From DATECU01 sp035286745 (GTDB lineage Bacteria; Acidobacteriota; Vicinamibacteria; Fen-336): a DNA stretch of 20,536 nt. Where the stretch lies: assembly GCA_035286745.1 (NCBI GenBank), contig DATECU010000345.1, forward strand, positions 1 through 20,536, in the 5' to 3' direction. The number at the start of each line of letters is the position of its first letter. Position 1 is the first letter of the stretch. Made by a program: the position numbers and the translations under genes. The notes under the pieces are model-generated. The model worked only from the letters and a program-made list of their open reading frames with translations, had not been told where the DNA came from and did no database searches. This document shows positions 7,900 through 17,475 of this stretch, piece after piece.

Positions 7900-8700
7900 G
7901 TGTCGGGTTTGACGTCGTCCAAAAGCGGCTGGCGGGTAGTCGGCCACGGCATCGGGGTTCTCGCCGCAATGCTGCTGGTCGTGCACTGGTTCGGCTCGGA
8001 CTTCGACGGTGACGGCTTCGGCGACTCGCTCTCGCTCGGTGGACTCAGTGTTCATTTCCTCTGGACGGGAGACCGGGTGTCGGACCAGGGCCGTCCGATG
8101 GGTGAGAACTGGAAGGCGATCCTCCGCGAGGCTCTGCTCACCAACGACTTCGTTCTTGAGTTCCTGAACCGAACGGATGCCGCTGAGGTCGCCCGGGTCC
8201 GGAAGGCGGCGATCGAGATCGTCGGCGACGCTACGAGCGACCGGCAGAAAGTCGAGCGACTCCTCGGCTGGCTGGACCGCGGTTGGGACTTCAGTGTCGA
8301 GCGTTCGGTGGTGAATGCATCCGCCCTGCTCGAGAAGCGCCACGGCATGTGCGAGACGAGTGGGCTCGTCGTCGGCCTCCTGGACAGCCTGGGCATCAAG
8401 GCCCGAGAGGTCGCCACTTCAGGGCCGGGCCTCGGCATCGACGTCGAGGTGTGGATCGAGGGCAAGTGGCGGCTCGCCCGTGTCTTCGGCAACAGGCAGC
8501 TGGAGAACCGCAGCATCATCGAGACGCTACCGGGGCACGAGTTTGACGCGTGCATCGTGTACTACTGGAGAGATCTCAAGGGGAAGCTGTTTCGGACCAA
8601 GCTGTGGTACGACCCTCGGATCGCGGCGATCTTCCTCACTGATCACGGGCTGAGTGAGGGGGCGGTCCCCGACGTCAGCCGGCTTCGGGTGAGCTACTGA
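7900..8700 (+). CDS. Membrane-anchored protein with DxDxDG loop and degenerate transglutaminase-like domain
   Basis: 266 residues. One hydrophobic segment at ~14-31 (VVGHGIGVLAAMLLVVHW) is followed at once by DFDGDGFGD (D34, D36, D38, D42), the D.D.DG..D spacing of EF-hand, dockerin or thrombospondin-3 calcium loops. Residues ~110-195 resemble a transglutaminase-like core: KVERLLGWL, then LLEKRHGMCETSGLVVGLLDSLGIKAREV with the nucleophile-position Cys 151, then DVEVWIEGKWRL. Where the family usually has 'HaWvEv' and a later Asp after the 'gW', I see Gly and Arg, so catalysis is doubtful. Topology suggests a periplasmic or extracellular domain. The GTG start is set by the promoter, not by a ribosome binding site. 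The next gene starts 7 bases after the stop and has a matching N-terminus. Function is unknown. TCG and CTC codons seem commoner here than in neighbouring genes, a mild hint of separate origin. Confidence 0.75.
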   Translation: MSGLTSSKSGWRVVGHGIGVLAAMLLVVHWFGSDFDGDGFGDSLSLGGLSVHFLWTGDRVSDQGRPMGENWKAILREALLTNDFVLEFLNRTDAAEVARVRKAAIEIVGDATSDRQKVERLLGWLDRGWDFSVERSVVNASALLEKRHGMCETSGLVVGLLDSLGIKAREVATSGPGLGIDVEVWIEGKWRLARVFGNRQLENRSIIETLPGHEFDACIVYYWRDLKGKLFRTKLWYDPRIAAIFLTDHGLSEGAVPDVSRLRVSY

Positions 8701-8707
8701 GCGGACC

Positions 8708-9235
8708 GTGTTGAGTGCAGGCGGTCTGACGACGAAGTACCGGCTAGGCATCCTACTGCTCCTGGCGTCCATCGTGGCGTCGGCCGCTCTGGTGAGAAGC
8801 TCCGGCTACGATTTGGACGGCGACGGCTGGCCTGACTCGCTCGTCCTAGGTCCATCCACACTGCACCTGTTCCTGACGATCGACAAGCCGGGCCCACCCT
8901 CCCGCCAACGCGAGTACGGTCGCCTTTACGACGTCCCACCGGACTACGTTCACGTCATCGTGAGAAGGGCGTTCGAGTTGGAGCCACGATGGACTGTCGT
9001 GTCGGCCGACGATCACCTGCGTACGACCGAGGTGTTCCGCCGAGCCGATGGGGCGCGCGCGGTGGTGCGCGTCGACGAGTGGAGGGGCCGTAGCGTGACC
9101 CGGATCATCCCGACAGAGCCAGCCAGCGCGTCGGCGAGCGACGTCTCAGCCTCGGCTCTCCATGCTGTGGAGTCCCTTCTCTTCCACGGAATCTCGACCC
9201 CGCCCACGGTCCGGGACTTCGCACCGCCGTCATAG
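8708..9235 (+). CDS. Membrane-anchored protein of unknown function, N-terminal paralogue of the preceding gene
   Basis: 175 residues. A hydrophobic segment at ~12-29 (RLGILLLLASIVASAALV) is followed by DLDGDGWPDSLVLG with D35, D37, D39 and D43, nearly the same positions as in the preceding protein, then a similar stretch (TLHLFLTIDKPGP against SVHFLWTGDRVSD). After that the proteins diverge: this one has a ~90-residue alpha/beta-looking region (VHVIVRRAFELEPRW, TTEVFRRADGARAVVRVDEW) and no transglutaminase-like core. No known family recognised. GTG at 8708 is followed directly by a TTG; either could be the start, and the ribosome binding site is weak. The 7-base gap to the preceding stop argues for one transcript and probably translational coupling. 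It ends convergently with tex. Confidence 0.65.
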   Translation: MLSAGGLTTKYRLGILLLLASIVASAALVRSSGYDLDGDGWPDSLVLGPSTLHLFLTIDKPGPPSRQREYGRLYDVPPDYVHVIVRRAFELEPRWTVVSADDHLRTTEVFRRADGARAVVRVDEWRGRSVTRIIPTEPASASASDVSASALHAVESLLFHGISTPPTVRDFAPPS

Positions 9236-9268
9236 CTCCGGCCCCCGGCCCCACCGAATGTACCGGAG
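9236..9268. other. Short inverted repeat between the convergent genes
   Basis: CTCCGG (9236-9241) and CCGGAG (9263-9268) could form a 6-bp stem with a 21-base loop directly after the stop of the preceding gene. No T-tract follows. It may help end transcription between this pair and tex, but is short for this GC content. Confidence 0.25.
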
Positions 9269-9312
9269 GCACCTATCGTGACGTAGCGCTTGTCTAGAAT
9301 CTCGCGGGGCGT

Positions 9313-11754
<2,442 letters not shown>

Positions 11755-11773
11755 GGCGACGTCACTCCTTTGA

Positions 11774-11792
11774 CGGGGGCCCGACACCCCCG
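11774..11792 (-). other. Leader hairpin next to the tex ribosome binding site
   Basis: CGGGGG (11774-11779) and CCCCCG (11787-11792) form a 6-bp all-GC stem with a 7-base loop. On the tex transcript it ends 2 bases before AAAGGAG. It could affect access to that site or simply flank it; no evidence for a ligand-binding element. Confidence 0.35.
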
Positions 11793-11810
11793 GTGAGGCG
11801 AAAACGGGGC

Positions 11811-11816
11811 ATTCTA
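11811..11816 (-). promoter_or_regulatory. Candidate -10 box for tex
   Basis: TAGAAT on the minus strand (5 of 6 to consensus), placing a transcript start near 11804 and a ~50-base leader. No clear -35 box at the usual distance. A TTGACA directly abuts it (11817-11822) but is too close to serve as its -35. Confidence 0.35.
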
Positions 11817-11850
11817 TGTCAAGCAGCGTTCCGAAGGCACCAGGGCGGCC

Positions 11851-11897
11851 GGGCAGCCGGGCAGCCGGGCAGGCGGGCAGGCCGGGCAGCCGGGCAG
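11851..11897. repeat. Octamer tandem repeat GGGCAGCC
   Basis: Six copies of GGGCAG start at 11851, 11859, 11867, 11875, 11884 and 11892. The period is 8 bases, with a single 9-base step, and the spacer is CC in most units. The array lies in the divergent region between tex and the AIM24 gene, 80 bases before the latter's start. Such short arrays can change copy number by slippage. Confidence 0.8.
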
Positions 11898-11977
11898 GAA
11901 CTCCGGCTCCCGGTCACTGCAAGACCCACACACACTGGGGGAGCGCGTGGCATAAAATCGCGCAGGGGAGGGCATCG

Positions 11978-12685
11978 ATGCGACACCAGATCCTGTACCA
12001 ACCGTCCTACAGTCTGGCCGTGGTCCAGCTCGAGCAAGGGGAGCAGATCGTCACCGAGTCTGGAGCCATGGTCAGCATGTCGCCCACCATCAAGCTTCAG
12101 GCCAAGATGTCGGGCGGTGGCGTCTTTGGGGCCTTGAAGAGCGCGGCCGGCGGGGAGAGCCTGTTCCGCACCACCTTCACTGCTGAGGCAGGCCCGGGAG
12201 AGATCACGCTGGCGCCGGCCACGGTGGGCGACATCATGCCGGTGGAACTGCAAGGCTCGCGGTTCTTCGTGCAAGCCGGGAGCTACCTGGCGGGAGCCGC
12301 CCAGCTCGGCATCAACGTCCAGGGCAGCCCGCGCTCCTTGCTCTCGGGTGAGAGCCTGTTCCTGGTGGTCGTCGAGGGCTCCGGGCTCTTGCTGCTTTCG
12401 TCCTTCGGCGCCATCCACGCCAAGGAGCTGGCGGCGGACGAGGAGTACATCGTCGACACCGGCCACATCGTGGCCTTCGAGCACACCGTCACCTACCGTA
12501 TCGAGAAGGCCGCCGGCCAGAGCCAGGGCCTGGGCGGCTTCCTGAAGGGCATGGTGCAGTCGACCCTCTCTGGCGAGGGCTTCGTGTGCCGTTATCGGGG
12601 ACCGGGCCGGATCTACCTGCAGACGCGGCAACTGCGGAGCTTCGCCGGTCAGCTCATCCCCTTCTTGCCCAAGGCGTCAAGCTAG
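11978..12685 (+). CDS. AIM24 / TIGR00266 family protein
   Basis: 235 residues, cytoplasmic-looking, with no signal peptide. The sequence follows the family pattern: an early YSLAVVQLEQGEQIVTESGAM, then MVSMSPTIKLQAKM, SLFRTTFTAEAGPGEITLAPA, GDIMPVEL, FFVQAGSYLAGA, GLLLLSSFGAIHAKEL, YIVDTGHIVAFEHTVTYRIEKA and, at the end, GEGFVCRYRGPGRIYLQTR. The bacterial members are beta-sheet-rich (tubby-like) proteins with no settled function; the fungal namesake is mitochondrial. GGGGAG at 11965-11970 is 7 bases before the ATG at 11978, which fixes the start. A TAAAAT at 11953-11958 could be a -10 box, but then the leader is only about 15 bases and no -35 is visible. It is followed 72 bases later by the sensor kinase on the same strand. 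Confidence 0.88.
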   Translation: MRHQILYQPSYSLAVVQLEQGEQIVTESGAMVSMSPTIKLQAKMSGGGVFGALKSAAGGESLFRTTFTAEAGPGEITLAPATVGDIMPVELQGSRFFVQAGSYLAGAAQLGINVQGSPRSLLSGESLFLVVVEGSGLLLLSSFGAIHAKELAADEEYIVDTGHIVAFEHTVTYRIEKAAGQSQGLGGFLKGMVQSTLSGEGFVCRYRGPGRIYLQTRQLRSFAGQLIPFLPKASS

Positions 12686-12757
12686 AGACGTTCACCGCAC
12701 CCAGGGGGGTCGAACGGTTCGAGGGCCGAGCCCGCGCCAGGCAAGAAGGAGGGGGCC

Positions 12758-15700
12758 TTGATCCGCCGGTTGCTCCGGACCTATCTACCGGCGCTGCTGC
12801 TCGGCCTGCTGGGGCTGGGCCTCAACCGGTTCGAGACCCAGATCCTGACCGAAGAGACGCCGGAGTTCGTTTTCGGCGGGGCTCCGGTGCTGCTGGCTTT
12901 CGTCTGGTTGGGCTTCCGGGCCGGCCTTCTCTCCGGAGTAGTCGCGTTAGGCGCGCTGCTCTTCCAGCGCGAACCCGCGGGCTGGGCCACCGGCGTGTAC
13001 CTGCTGGAGGCGGCGGCGGCGGCCCTGCTCTACCGCCGCTTCGGCAGCCTGGTTTTTTCGGTGGTGGTGTTCTGGTTGGGGGCGGGCTGGGCCCTCGACC
13101 TGCTGCTGTACGGCGGCCTGGTGGGCCTGTCGCGCGACTACCTGGTCCTGCTCTTCGCGAAACAGGTCTTCAACGGGATCCTGAGCGCCCTGCTGGCCGA
13201 GGTGGGCCTCGAGTTTCTGGGCGCTCATCTGGCGGCGGCTCCGGCCCGGCCCCTACGCACCCATGTGTTCTCCCGGGTGGTGTTCGTGGTGATGATCCCG
13301 GCGTTGGTCCTGGGCCTCTTCTACACCCGGGCCACCTACCAGCGGTGCATCGCCGAGGCCCGAAACCGCGAGGCCCAGGCGGCGGCGGAGACCAGCGCAG
13401 CGGTGGCGGGCTTCCTGGGCGAGCGCACGGCGGCGCTCCGGCGACTGGCCCGCAGGGTGGAACAAGACTGGTCCCTGGGCGGGCGCGGCAAGAGCCCCCA
13501 CCTGGCGGTCTTCGCCCTGGGGCACCCGGAGTTCCTGAACCTGGGGCTGACCGACGCCCTGGGCACGGTGCTGGACATGAACCCCGCCGTCAATGCGTTA
13601 GGGGAGACCTTGGTCCGCGGGGCGATCGGGCGGCGCGGCTACTTTCAGCAGGCTCGGAGCACGCTCAGCACCGCCTATGCGCCGCTGATCCTGGGCAACC
13701 TCCACGTACGCGAGGCCCGGGGCAGCGAGCCGGTTCTGCTGGTGGCGGAACCGCTCCTTGACCGGCAAGGTGGGTTCGCGGGCGCCCTCTTTGCTGCCCT
13801 TGACGGCAACGCGCTTCAGCCGTTGCTGAGCCAGGGCCGGCAGCACGGGCGTGAGATCTCCACCCTCTTCGACCACCAGGGAACCACCATCGTCTCTCTG
13901 GACCCAGCCAGGCCACCCGGCGCTGGCCTCCGGTCTCAATTGCCGGCCCAGGTGGTGGGCGCCCGCTCGGGCCGGACCTTCACCCACTATCCGCCGCCTG
14001 ACGATTCGCTGGAAAGCCGACTGGCGCTGAACCTGCGGCATGCCGCCTACGCTCCGGTGCTGGCCCCCGGCTGGGGGGTGCTGGTCGAGCTGCCGGCGGC
14101 GGCCCTGCACGCCGAGATGGCCCCCAGCGCCTTGCGCACGCTGGCCTCCTTCTTGGGCACCCTGGGCATCCTCTATCTGGTGGTCTCCCGTTTCACGCGC
14201 AGTGTCTCCGATCCCTTGCTCTCGGTCAGCCGAGCCGCCAGCGAGATCAGCCTGGGTCGAGCCCCCGAGCCTCGGGCCATGGAGAACCTGGCGCTCTCCC
14301 CCATGGCCGAGATCCGGGACCTGGCCACCCAGTTCGCGGCCATGGAGAAGGCGGTGGCCGAGCGAAGCCTGGAGCGGGAGGAGGCGCTGCGCCGCAGCGA
14401 GGCCCTGATGCGCGCCTTCCTGGAGAGCATCCCTTTCGACTGCTGGGCCACCGACCAGGACGGGCGTTATGTGCTCCAGAACTCCGCCTCCGTCGCCCAC
14501 TGGGGCCGGCGGCTGGGGAGGACGCCGGCGGAACTCGATCTGCCGCCCCCGCTGCTGGCGCGTTGGGAAGAGAACAACGCGCGGGCCCTCGGGGGTGAGG
14601 TGGTGCGGGGCGAGGTGGTGTTGCTCCAGGAGGGCCAGGAGCGCACCTACTACAACGTGATCGCCCCCATCTGGGACGGCGGCCGGGTGCGGGGCACGGT
14701 GGGGGTGAACATCGACGTGAGCGACCGCAAGCGGCTGGAGGAGCAGTTGCGCCAGGCGCAGAAGATGGAGGCGGTGGGTCGGCTGGCCGGTGGCGTGGCC
14801 CACGACTTCAACAACATCTTGAACGTGATCGCGGGTTATGCGGTGCTGCTGGAGCGGGGGTGGCCGGAGGGGCCGGAGCGGGTCAAGCTGTCGGAGATCG
14901 TGAAGGCCGCCGACCGAGCCACCGCGCTGGTGCGACAGCTGCTGGCCTTCTCGCGGCGGCAGGTCTTGCAGCCTCGGGTGCTGGATCTGAACGACGTGGT
15001 GCTGGAGACCGACGGCATGCTGAGGCGGCTGATCGGCGAACACATCGAGCTCCTGACGGTGACCGCCTCCGACCTGGGTCGCGTGAAGGCCGACCCCGGT
15101 CAGATGCAGCAGGTGCTGGTGAACCTGGCGGTCAACGCCCGGGACGCCATGCCGAGCGGGGGTCGGCTGACCATCCGGACCGCGAACCTGGAGGCGCCAG
15201 AGGCGGAATCGAGCCGGGCCGGGGCAGTGTGGCGTTATGTGCGCCTGACGGTATCCGACACCGGCTGCGGGATGGACGCCGAGACCCGAGCCCGGCTCTT
15301 CGAGCCCTTCTTCACCACCAAAGCCAAGGGCTCGGGCACCGGCCTGGGCCTGGCCACCGTATACGGGATCGTGGCTCAGAGCGGAGGCGCCATCAGCGTC
15401 GAGACCGCCCCCGGCCAGGGGGCCAGCTTCCGCATTGACCTCCCCCGCACCGACGAGGCCGTTGAACCCGAACGGCCCAGCGAGCCGGCGATCCGCCACG
15501 GAGGCTCGGAGACACTGCTGCTGGTCGAGGACGAAGACAGCGTGCGCCGCTTGGCGCTGGAGGTGCTCCGGAGTCGGGGCTACACGGTGCTAGAGGCGGC
15601 GCGACCCCAGGCGGCCCTGGAAGCTGCGACCCGGCACCCGGGCCCCATCCATCTGCTGGTCACCGACGTGGTGATGCCGGGCATGGACGGTCCCACCCTC

Positions 15701-15883
15701 GCCCAGCGCCTTCTCGAATTGCGTCCGGGCCTCAAGGTGCTCTTCATGTCGGGCTACAGCGAGGAGGCGGTGGCGCGCGGCGGGGTGCTTGAGGAGGGCG
15801 CCGGCTTCCTGCAAAAGCCAGCGAAGCCCGATGAGCTGACCCGGGCCGTGCGCCGGATACTGGACCGCCAGGCGTCGGCTTGA
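12758..15883 (+). CDS. Membrane hybrid sensor histidine kinase (multi-TM, Cache-like, HAMP, PAS, HisKA, HATPase, REC)
   Basis: 1041 residues. Domains in order: an N-terminal bundle of about five to six helices (~5-155, MASE-like), a helix at ~170-190, a Cache-like extracytoplasmic region (~200-440, with RGYFQQARST and LLVAEPLLDRQGGFAGALF), a helix at ~457-476, HAMP (~477-535), PAS (~545-660), HisKA with phospho-acceptor His 682 in GGVAHDFNNILNVIAGY, HATPase with NLAVNARDAMPSGG, VSDTGCGM and GSGTGLGLATVYG, and a receiver domain (~915-1035) with VEDEDSVRRL, acceptor Asp 970 in TDVVMPGMDG, and FLQKPAKP. The receiver is at the C-terminus, as in CckA-type hybrids, so phosphate probably passes on to a separate phosphotransfer protein. 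The start is TTG at 12758, 5 bases after AGGAGG. No response regulator or target gene is adjacent, so its signal and output are unknown. Confidence 0.92.
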   Translation: MIRRLLRTYLPALLLGLLGLGLNRFETQILTEETPEFVFGGAPVLLAFVWLGFRAGLLSGVVALGALLFQREPAGWATGVYLLEAAAAALLYRRFGSLVFSVVVFWLGAGWALDLLLYGGLVGLSRDYLVLLFAKQVFNGILSALLAEVGLEFLGAHLAAAPARPLRTHVFSRVVFVVMIPALVLGLFYTRATYQRCIAEARNREAQAAAETSAAVAGFLGERTAALRRLARRVEQDWSLGGRGKSPHLAVFALGHPEFLNLGLTDALGTVLDMNPAVNALGETLVRGAIGRRGYFQQARSTLSTAYAPLILGNLHVREARGSEPVLLVAEPLLDRQGGFAGALFAALDGNALQPLLSQGRQHGREISTLFDHQGTTIVSLDPARPPGAGLRSQLPAQVVGARSGRTFTHYPPPDDSLESRLALNLRHAAYAPVLAPGWGVLVELPAAALHAEMAPSALRTLASFLGTLGILYLVVSRFTRSVSDPLLSVSRAASEISLGRAPEPRAMENLALSPMAEIRDLATQFAAMEKAVAERSLEREEALRRSEALMRAFLESIPFDCWATDQDGRYVLQNSASVAHWGRRLGRTPAELDLPPPLLARWEENNARALGGEVVRGEVVLLQEGQERTYYNVIAPIWDGGRVRGTVGVNIDVSDRKRLEEQLRQAQKMEAVGRLAGGVAHDFNNILNVIAGYAVLLERGWPEGPERVKLSEIVKAADRATALVRQLLAFSRRQVLQPRVLDLNDVVLETDGMLRRLIGEHIELLTVTASDLGRVKADPGQMQQVLVNLAVNARDAMPSGGRLTIRTANLEAPEAESSRAGAVWRYVRLTVSDTGCGMDAETRARLFEPFFTTKAKGSGTGLGLATVYGIVAQSGGAISVETAPGQGASFRIDLPRTDEAVEPERPSEPAIRHGGSETLLLVEDEDSVRRLALEVLRSRGYTVLEAARPQAALEAATRHPGPIHLLVTDVVMPGMDGPTLAQRLLELRPGLKVLFMSGYSEEAVARGGVLEEGAGFLQKPAKPDELTRAVRRILDRQASA

Positions 15884-15893
15884 CCGCCGGCGC

Positions 15894-16148
15894 CTACTCT
15901 TTGCCGGCCCCCTTGACCTTGAGCAAGTGGTCGTTCTCCTTGAGGAAAGCGCGGATCTCCTCGGCCATGTCCAGAAGCCGCGTCCACTGCTCCTTGTAGA
16001 GCGTGACCGGGAAGCGGCCCAGACCGTAGACCGAGAGAGCTCCCTTCTCGCTCACCTTGAGCGCAGACCTTCCCCGCTGGGTTTTCAGTCGTTCGTTCTC
16101 CGCCCTCAGCCGCTCCAGCTCCGCCTTCAGTTCCTCGTCAGCAGCCAT
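15894..16148 (-). CDS. Small coiled-coil protein with conserved-looking C-terminal block (84 aa)
   Basis: 84 residues in two parts. Residues ~5-25 form a leucine-heptad helix (EELKAELERLRAENERLKTQ). Residues ~30-80 form a compact block containing LSVYGLGRFPVTLYKEQW and LLDMAEEIRAFLKEND. I recall similar blocks in small uncharacterised proteins of diverse bacteria, but can name no function. GGAGG lies 7 bases before the ATG at 16148, which fixes the start; the frame stays open upstream to 16385, but that part reads as noise and overlaps the next gene's 5' end. It converges with the kinase (10 bases between stops) and diverges from the oxidoreductase. Confidence 0.75.
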   Translation of the reverse strand: MAADEELKAELERLRAENERLKTQRGRSALKVSEKGALSVYGLGRFPVTLYKEQWTRLLDMAEEIRAFLKENDHLLKVKGAGKE

Positions 16149-16260
16149 CTTCGCCCTCCGCAACGTGCGGGAGCATTCTACCGCCAACCTCGGAAGGCGG
16201 CGGCCGGCTGGAGGAGAGCGCAGTGGCCTGCTAGGCTCTGGACCATCCGGAGGGTGATGC

Positions 16261-17226
16261 ATGAAGGCGATTCGGGTGGCGAGCTGCGGCGGGGCCGAGG
16301 TCTTGAGGCTGGAGGAGGTCCCGCCCCCTTCGCCAGGATCCGGCGAGGTGGTGATGCGAGTGGCCGCGGCAGGACTCAACTTCATAGAGGTCTATCAGCG
16401 CACCGGGCTGTATCCGGTTCCTCTTCCCTTCACGCCGGGAGGGGAAGCGGCGGGCGAGGTGATAGCGGTAGGAGCCGGCGTGACCTCGCTCCAGCCGGGC
16501 GATCGCGTGGCCTCGGTCGCGGTGCAAGGCGCATACGCAGAACAGGCTACCCTGGCCGAAGAGCGTGCGATCAAGCTGCCGGCCACCGTCACCGACGAGA
16601 TGGCGGCGGCGGCAATGCTCCAGGGCATGACCGCACACTACCTGGCTCACACCACGTACCCGCTCAAAGCCGGGGACTCCTGCCTCATCCATGCTGCGGC
16701 TGGCGGCGTGGGCCTGCTGCTGGTGCAGATGGCGAAGCGGGCGGCGGCCCGGGTGTTCGCCACCGTCTCCACGGAAGCAAAAGCGGAGCTGGCCCGGCAG
16801 GCCGGTGCCGATGTCGTCATGCGTTACACGCACGAGGACTTCTCCGCGGTGGTCAAGGAGAAGACCGGCGGCCGTGGGGTAAACGTGGTCTACGACTCGG
16901 TGGGCCAGTCCACCTTCGAGAAGAGCCTGGCCTGCCTGGCGCCGCTGGGCATGCTGGTGCTGTTCGGCCAGTCCAGTGGGCCGGTGCCCCCGGTGAACCC
17001 GCGGGTGTTCGCGGCCGGCTCCTTCTTCTTCACCCGGCCCAGTCTCTTCCACTACGTGGCGGACCGGGCCAACCTTGAACGCCGCGCCGGCGAGGTCCTC
17101 GGCTGGGTGGCGGACGGCAGCCTGAAGCTCAGAATCGAGCGGCGCTATCCCCTGGCGGAAGCCGAGGCCGCCCACCGAGCCCTGGAAGGGCGGGAGACCA
17201 CGGGTAAGGTGCTGCTGGTGCCCTGA
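16261..17226 (+). CDS. NADPH:quinone oxidoreductase-type MDR protein (zinc-free)
   Basis: 321 residues, the usual size for the quinone oxidoreductase (QOR) branch of the medium-chain dehydrogenase family, which transfers hydride from NADPH to quinones or similar enones in the cytoplasm. GroES-like domain (1-125): LNFIEVYQRTGLYPVPLPF, then PGGEAAGEVIAVGAGV, DRVASV. Rossmann domain (~126-260): IHAAAGGVGLLLVQMAK with the nucleotide loop AAAGGVG at 145-151, GADVVMRY, GGRGVNVVYDSVG, and LVLFGQSSGPV. The C-terminal end is LEGRETTGKVLLV. The structural and catalytic zinc cysteines of alcohol dehydrogenases are absent. GGAGGG at 16249-16254 is 6 bases before the ATG at 16261; an ATG at 16257 is out of frame. 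It appears to be a single-gene unit; its stop abuts the repeat element at 17227. Confidence 0.92.
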   Translation: MKAIRVASCGGAEVLRLEEVPPPSPGSGEVVMRVAAAGLNFIEVYQRTGLYPVPLPFTPGGEAAGEVIAVGAGVTSLQPGDRVASVAVQGAYAEQATLAEERAIKLPATVTDEMAAAAMLQGMTAHYLAHTTYPLKAGDSCLIHAAAGGVGLLLVQMAKRAAARVFATVSTEAKAELARQAGADVVMRYTHEDFSAVVKEKTGGRGVNVVYDSVGQSTFEKSLACLAPLGMLVLFGQSSGPVPPVNPRVFAAGSFFFTRPSLFHYVADRANLERRAGEVLGWVADGSLKLRIERRYPLAEAEAAHRALEGRETTGKVLLVP

Positions 17227-17448
17227 ACGCCAGCCGTCGGCCTTCAGCGGTCAGCCAGGGCGGGATCACCCAACGCACGACAACCACAGAGGCGCAGAGA
17301 CACAGAGCCCGCCCGCAGCTCACGGATTCACCACAAAGGCACCAAGGACACGAAGAACGGAAGCCGCGACACGGGGGACACAGCCTGCCCCCAACCTCTC
17401 GCCGCCTACCGTAGCTGAGAGCTGATCGCTGACCGCTGACCGCTACCA
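17227..17448. repeat. Intergenic repeat element with inverted heptamer arrays and an internal ~25-base direct repeat
   Basis: The left end (17229-17256), read on the minus strand, is four degenerate heptamers: GCTGACC, GCTGAAG, GCCGACG, GCTGGCG. The right end (17414-17448), on the plus strand, is GCTGAGA, GCTGATC, GCTGACC, GCTGACC, GCTACCA. The arrays share a perfect 12-bp inverted repeat, TCAGCGGTCAGC at 17244-17255 and GCTGACCGCTGA at 17428-17439. Between them are two diverged direct copies of ~25 bases starting ACCACA(G/A)AGGC, at 17283-17307 and 17330-17355 (47 bases apart). No open frame of note is inside, and base composition is lower in GC than the genes. This explains nearly all of the 290-base gene-free stretch between 17226 and 17517. 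Confidence 0.6.
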
Positions 17449-17475
17449 CATGAGACAGGAAGGCGCGGAGTCCCG

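Noticed and set aside
11774..11792. Riboswitch in the tex leader
   Set aside because: Only one short GC stem is visible and the leader is too short for a ligand-binding fold.
13598..15499. 633-residue open frame antisense to the sensor kinase
   Set aside because: His/Gln/Gly-rich shadow of the kinase codons; the kinase has all expected domains.
16149..16385. Upstream extension of the 84-residue gene
   Set aside because: The extra residues are low-complexity and overlap the start of the oxidoreductase on the other strand; GGAGG precedes the ATG at 16148.
17283..17448. CRISPR array
   Set aside because: Only two diverged internal boxes and short heptamer arrays, with no uniform repeat-spacer pattern and no cas genes.
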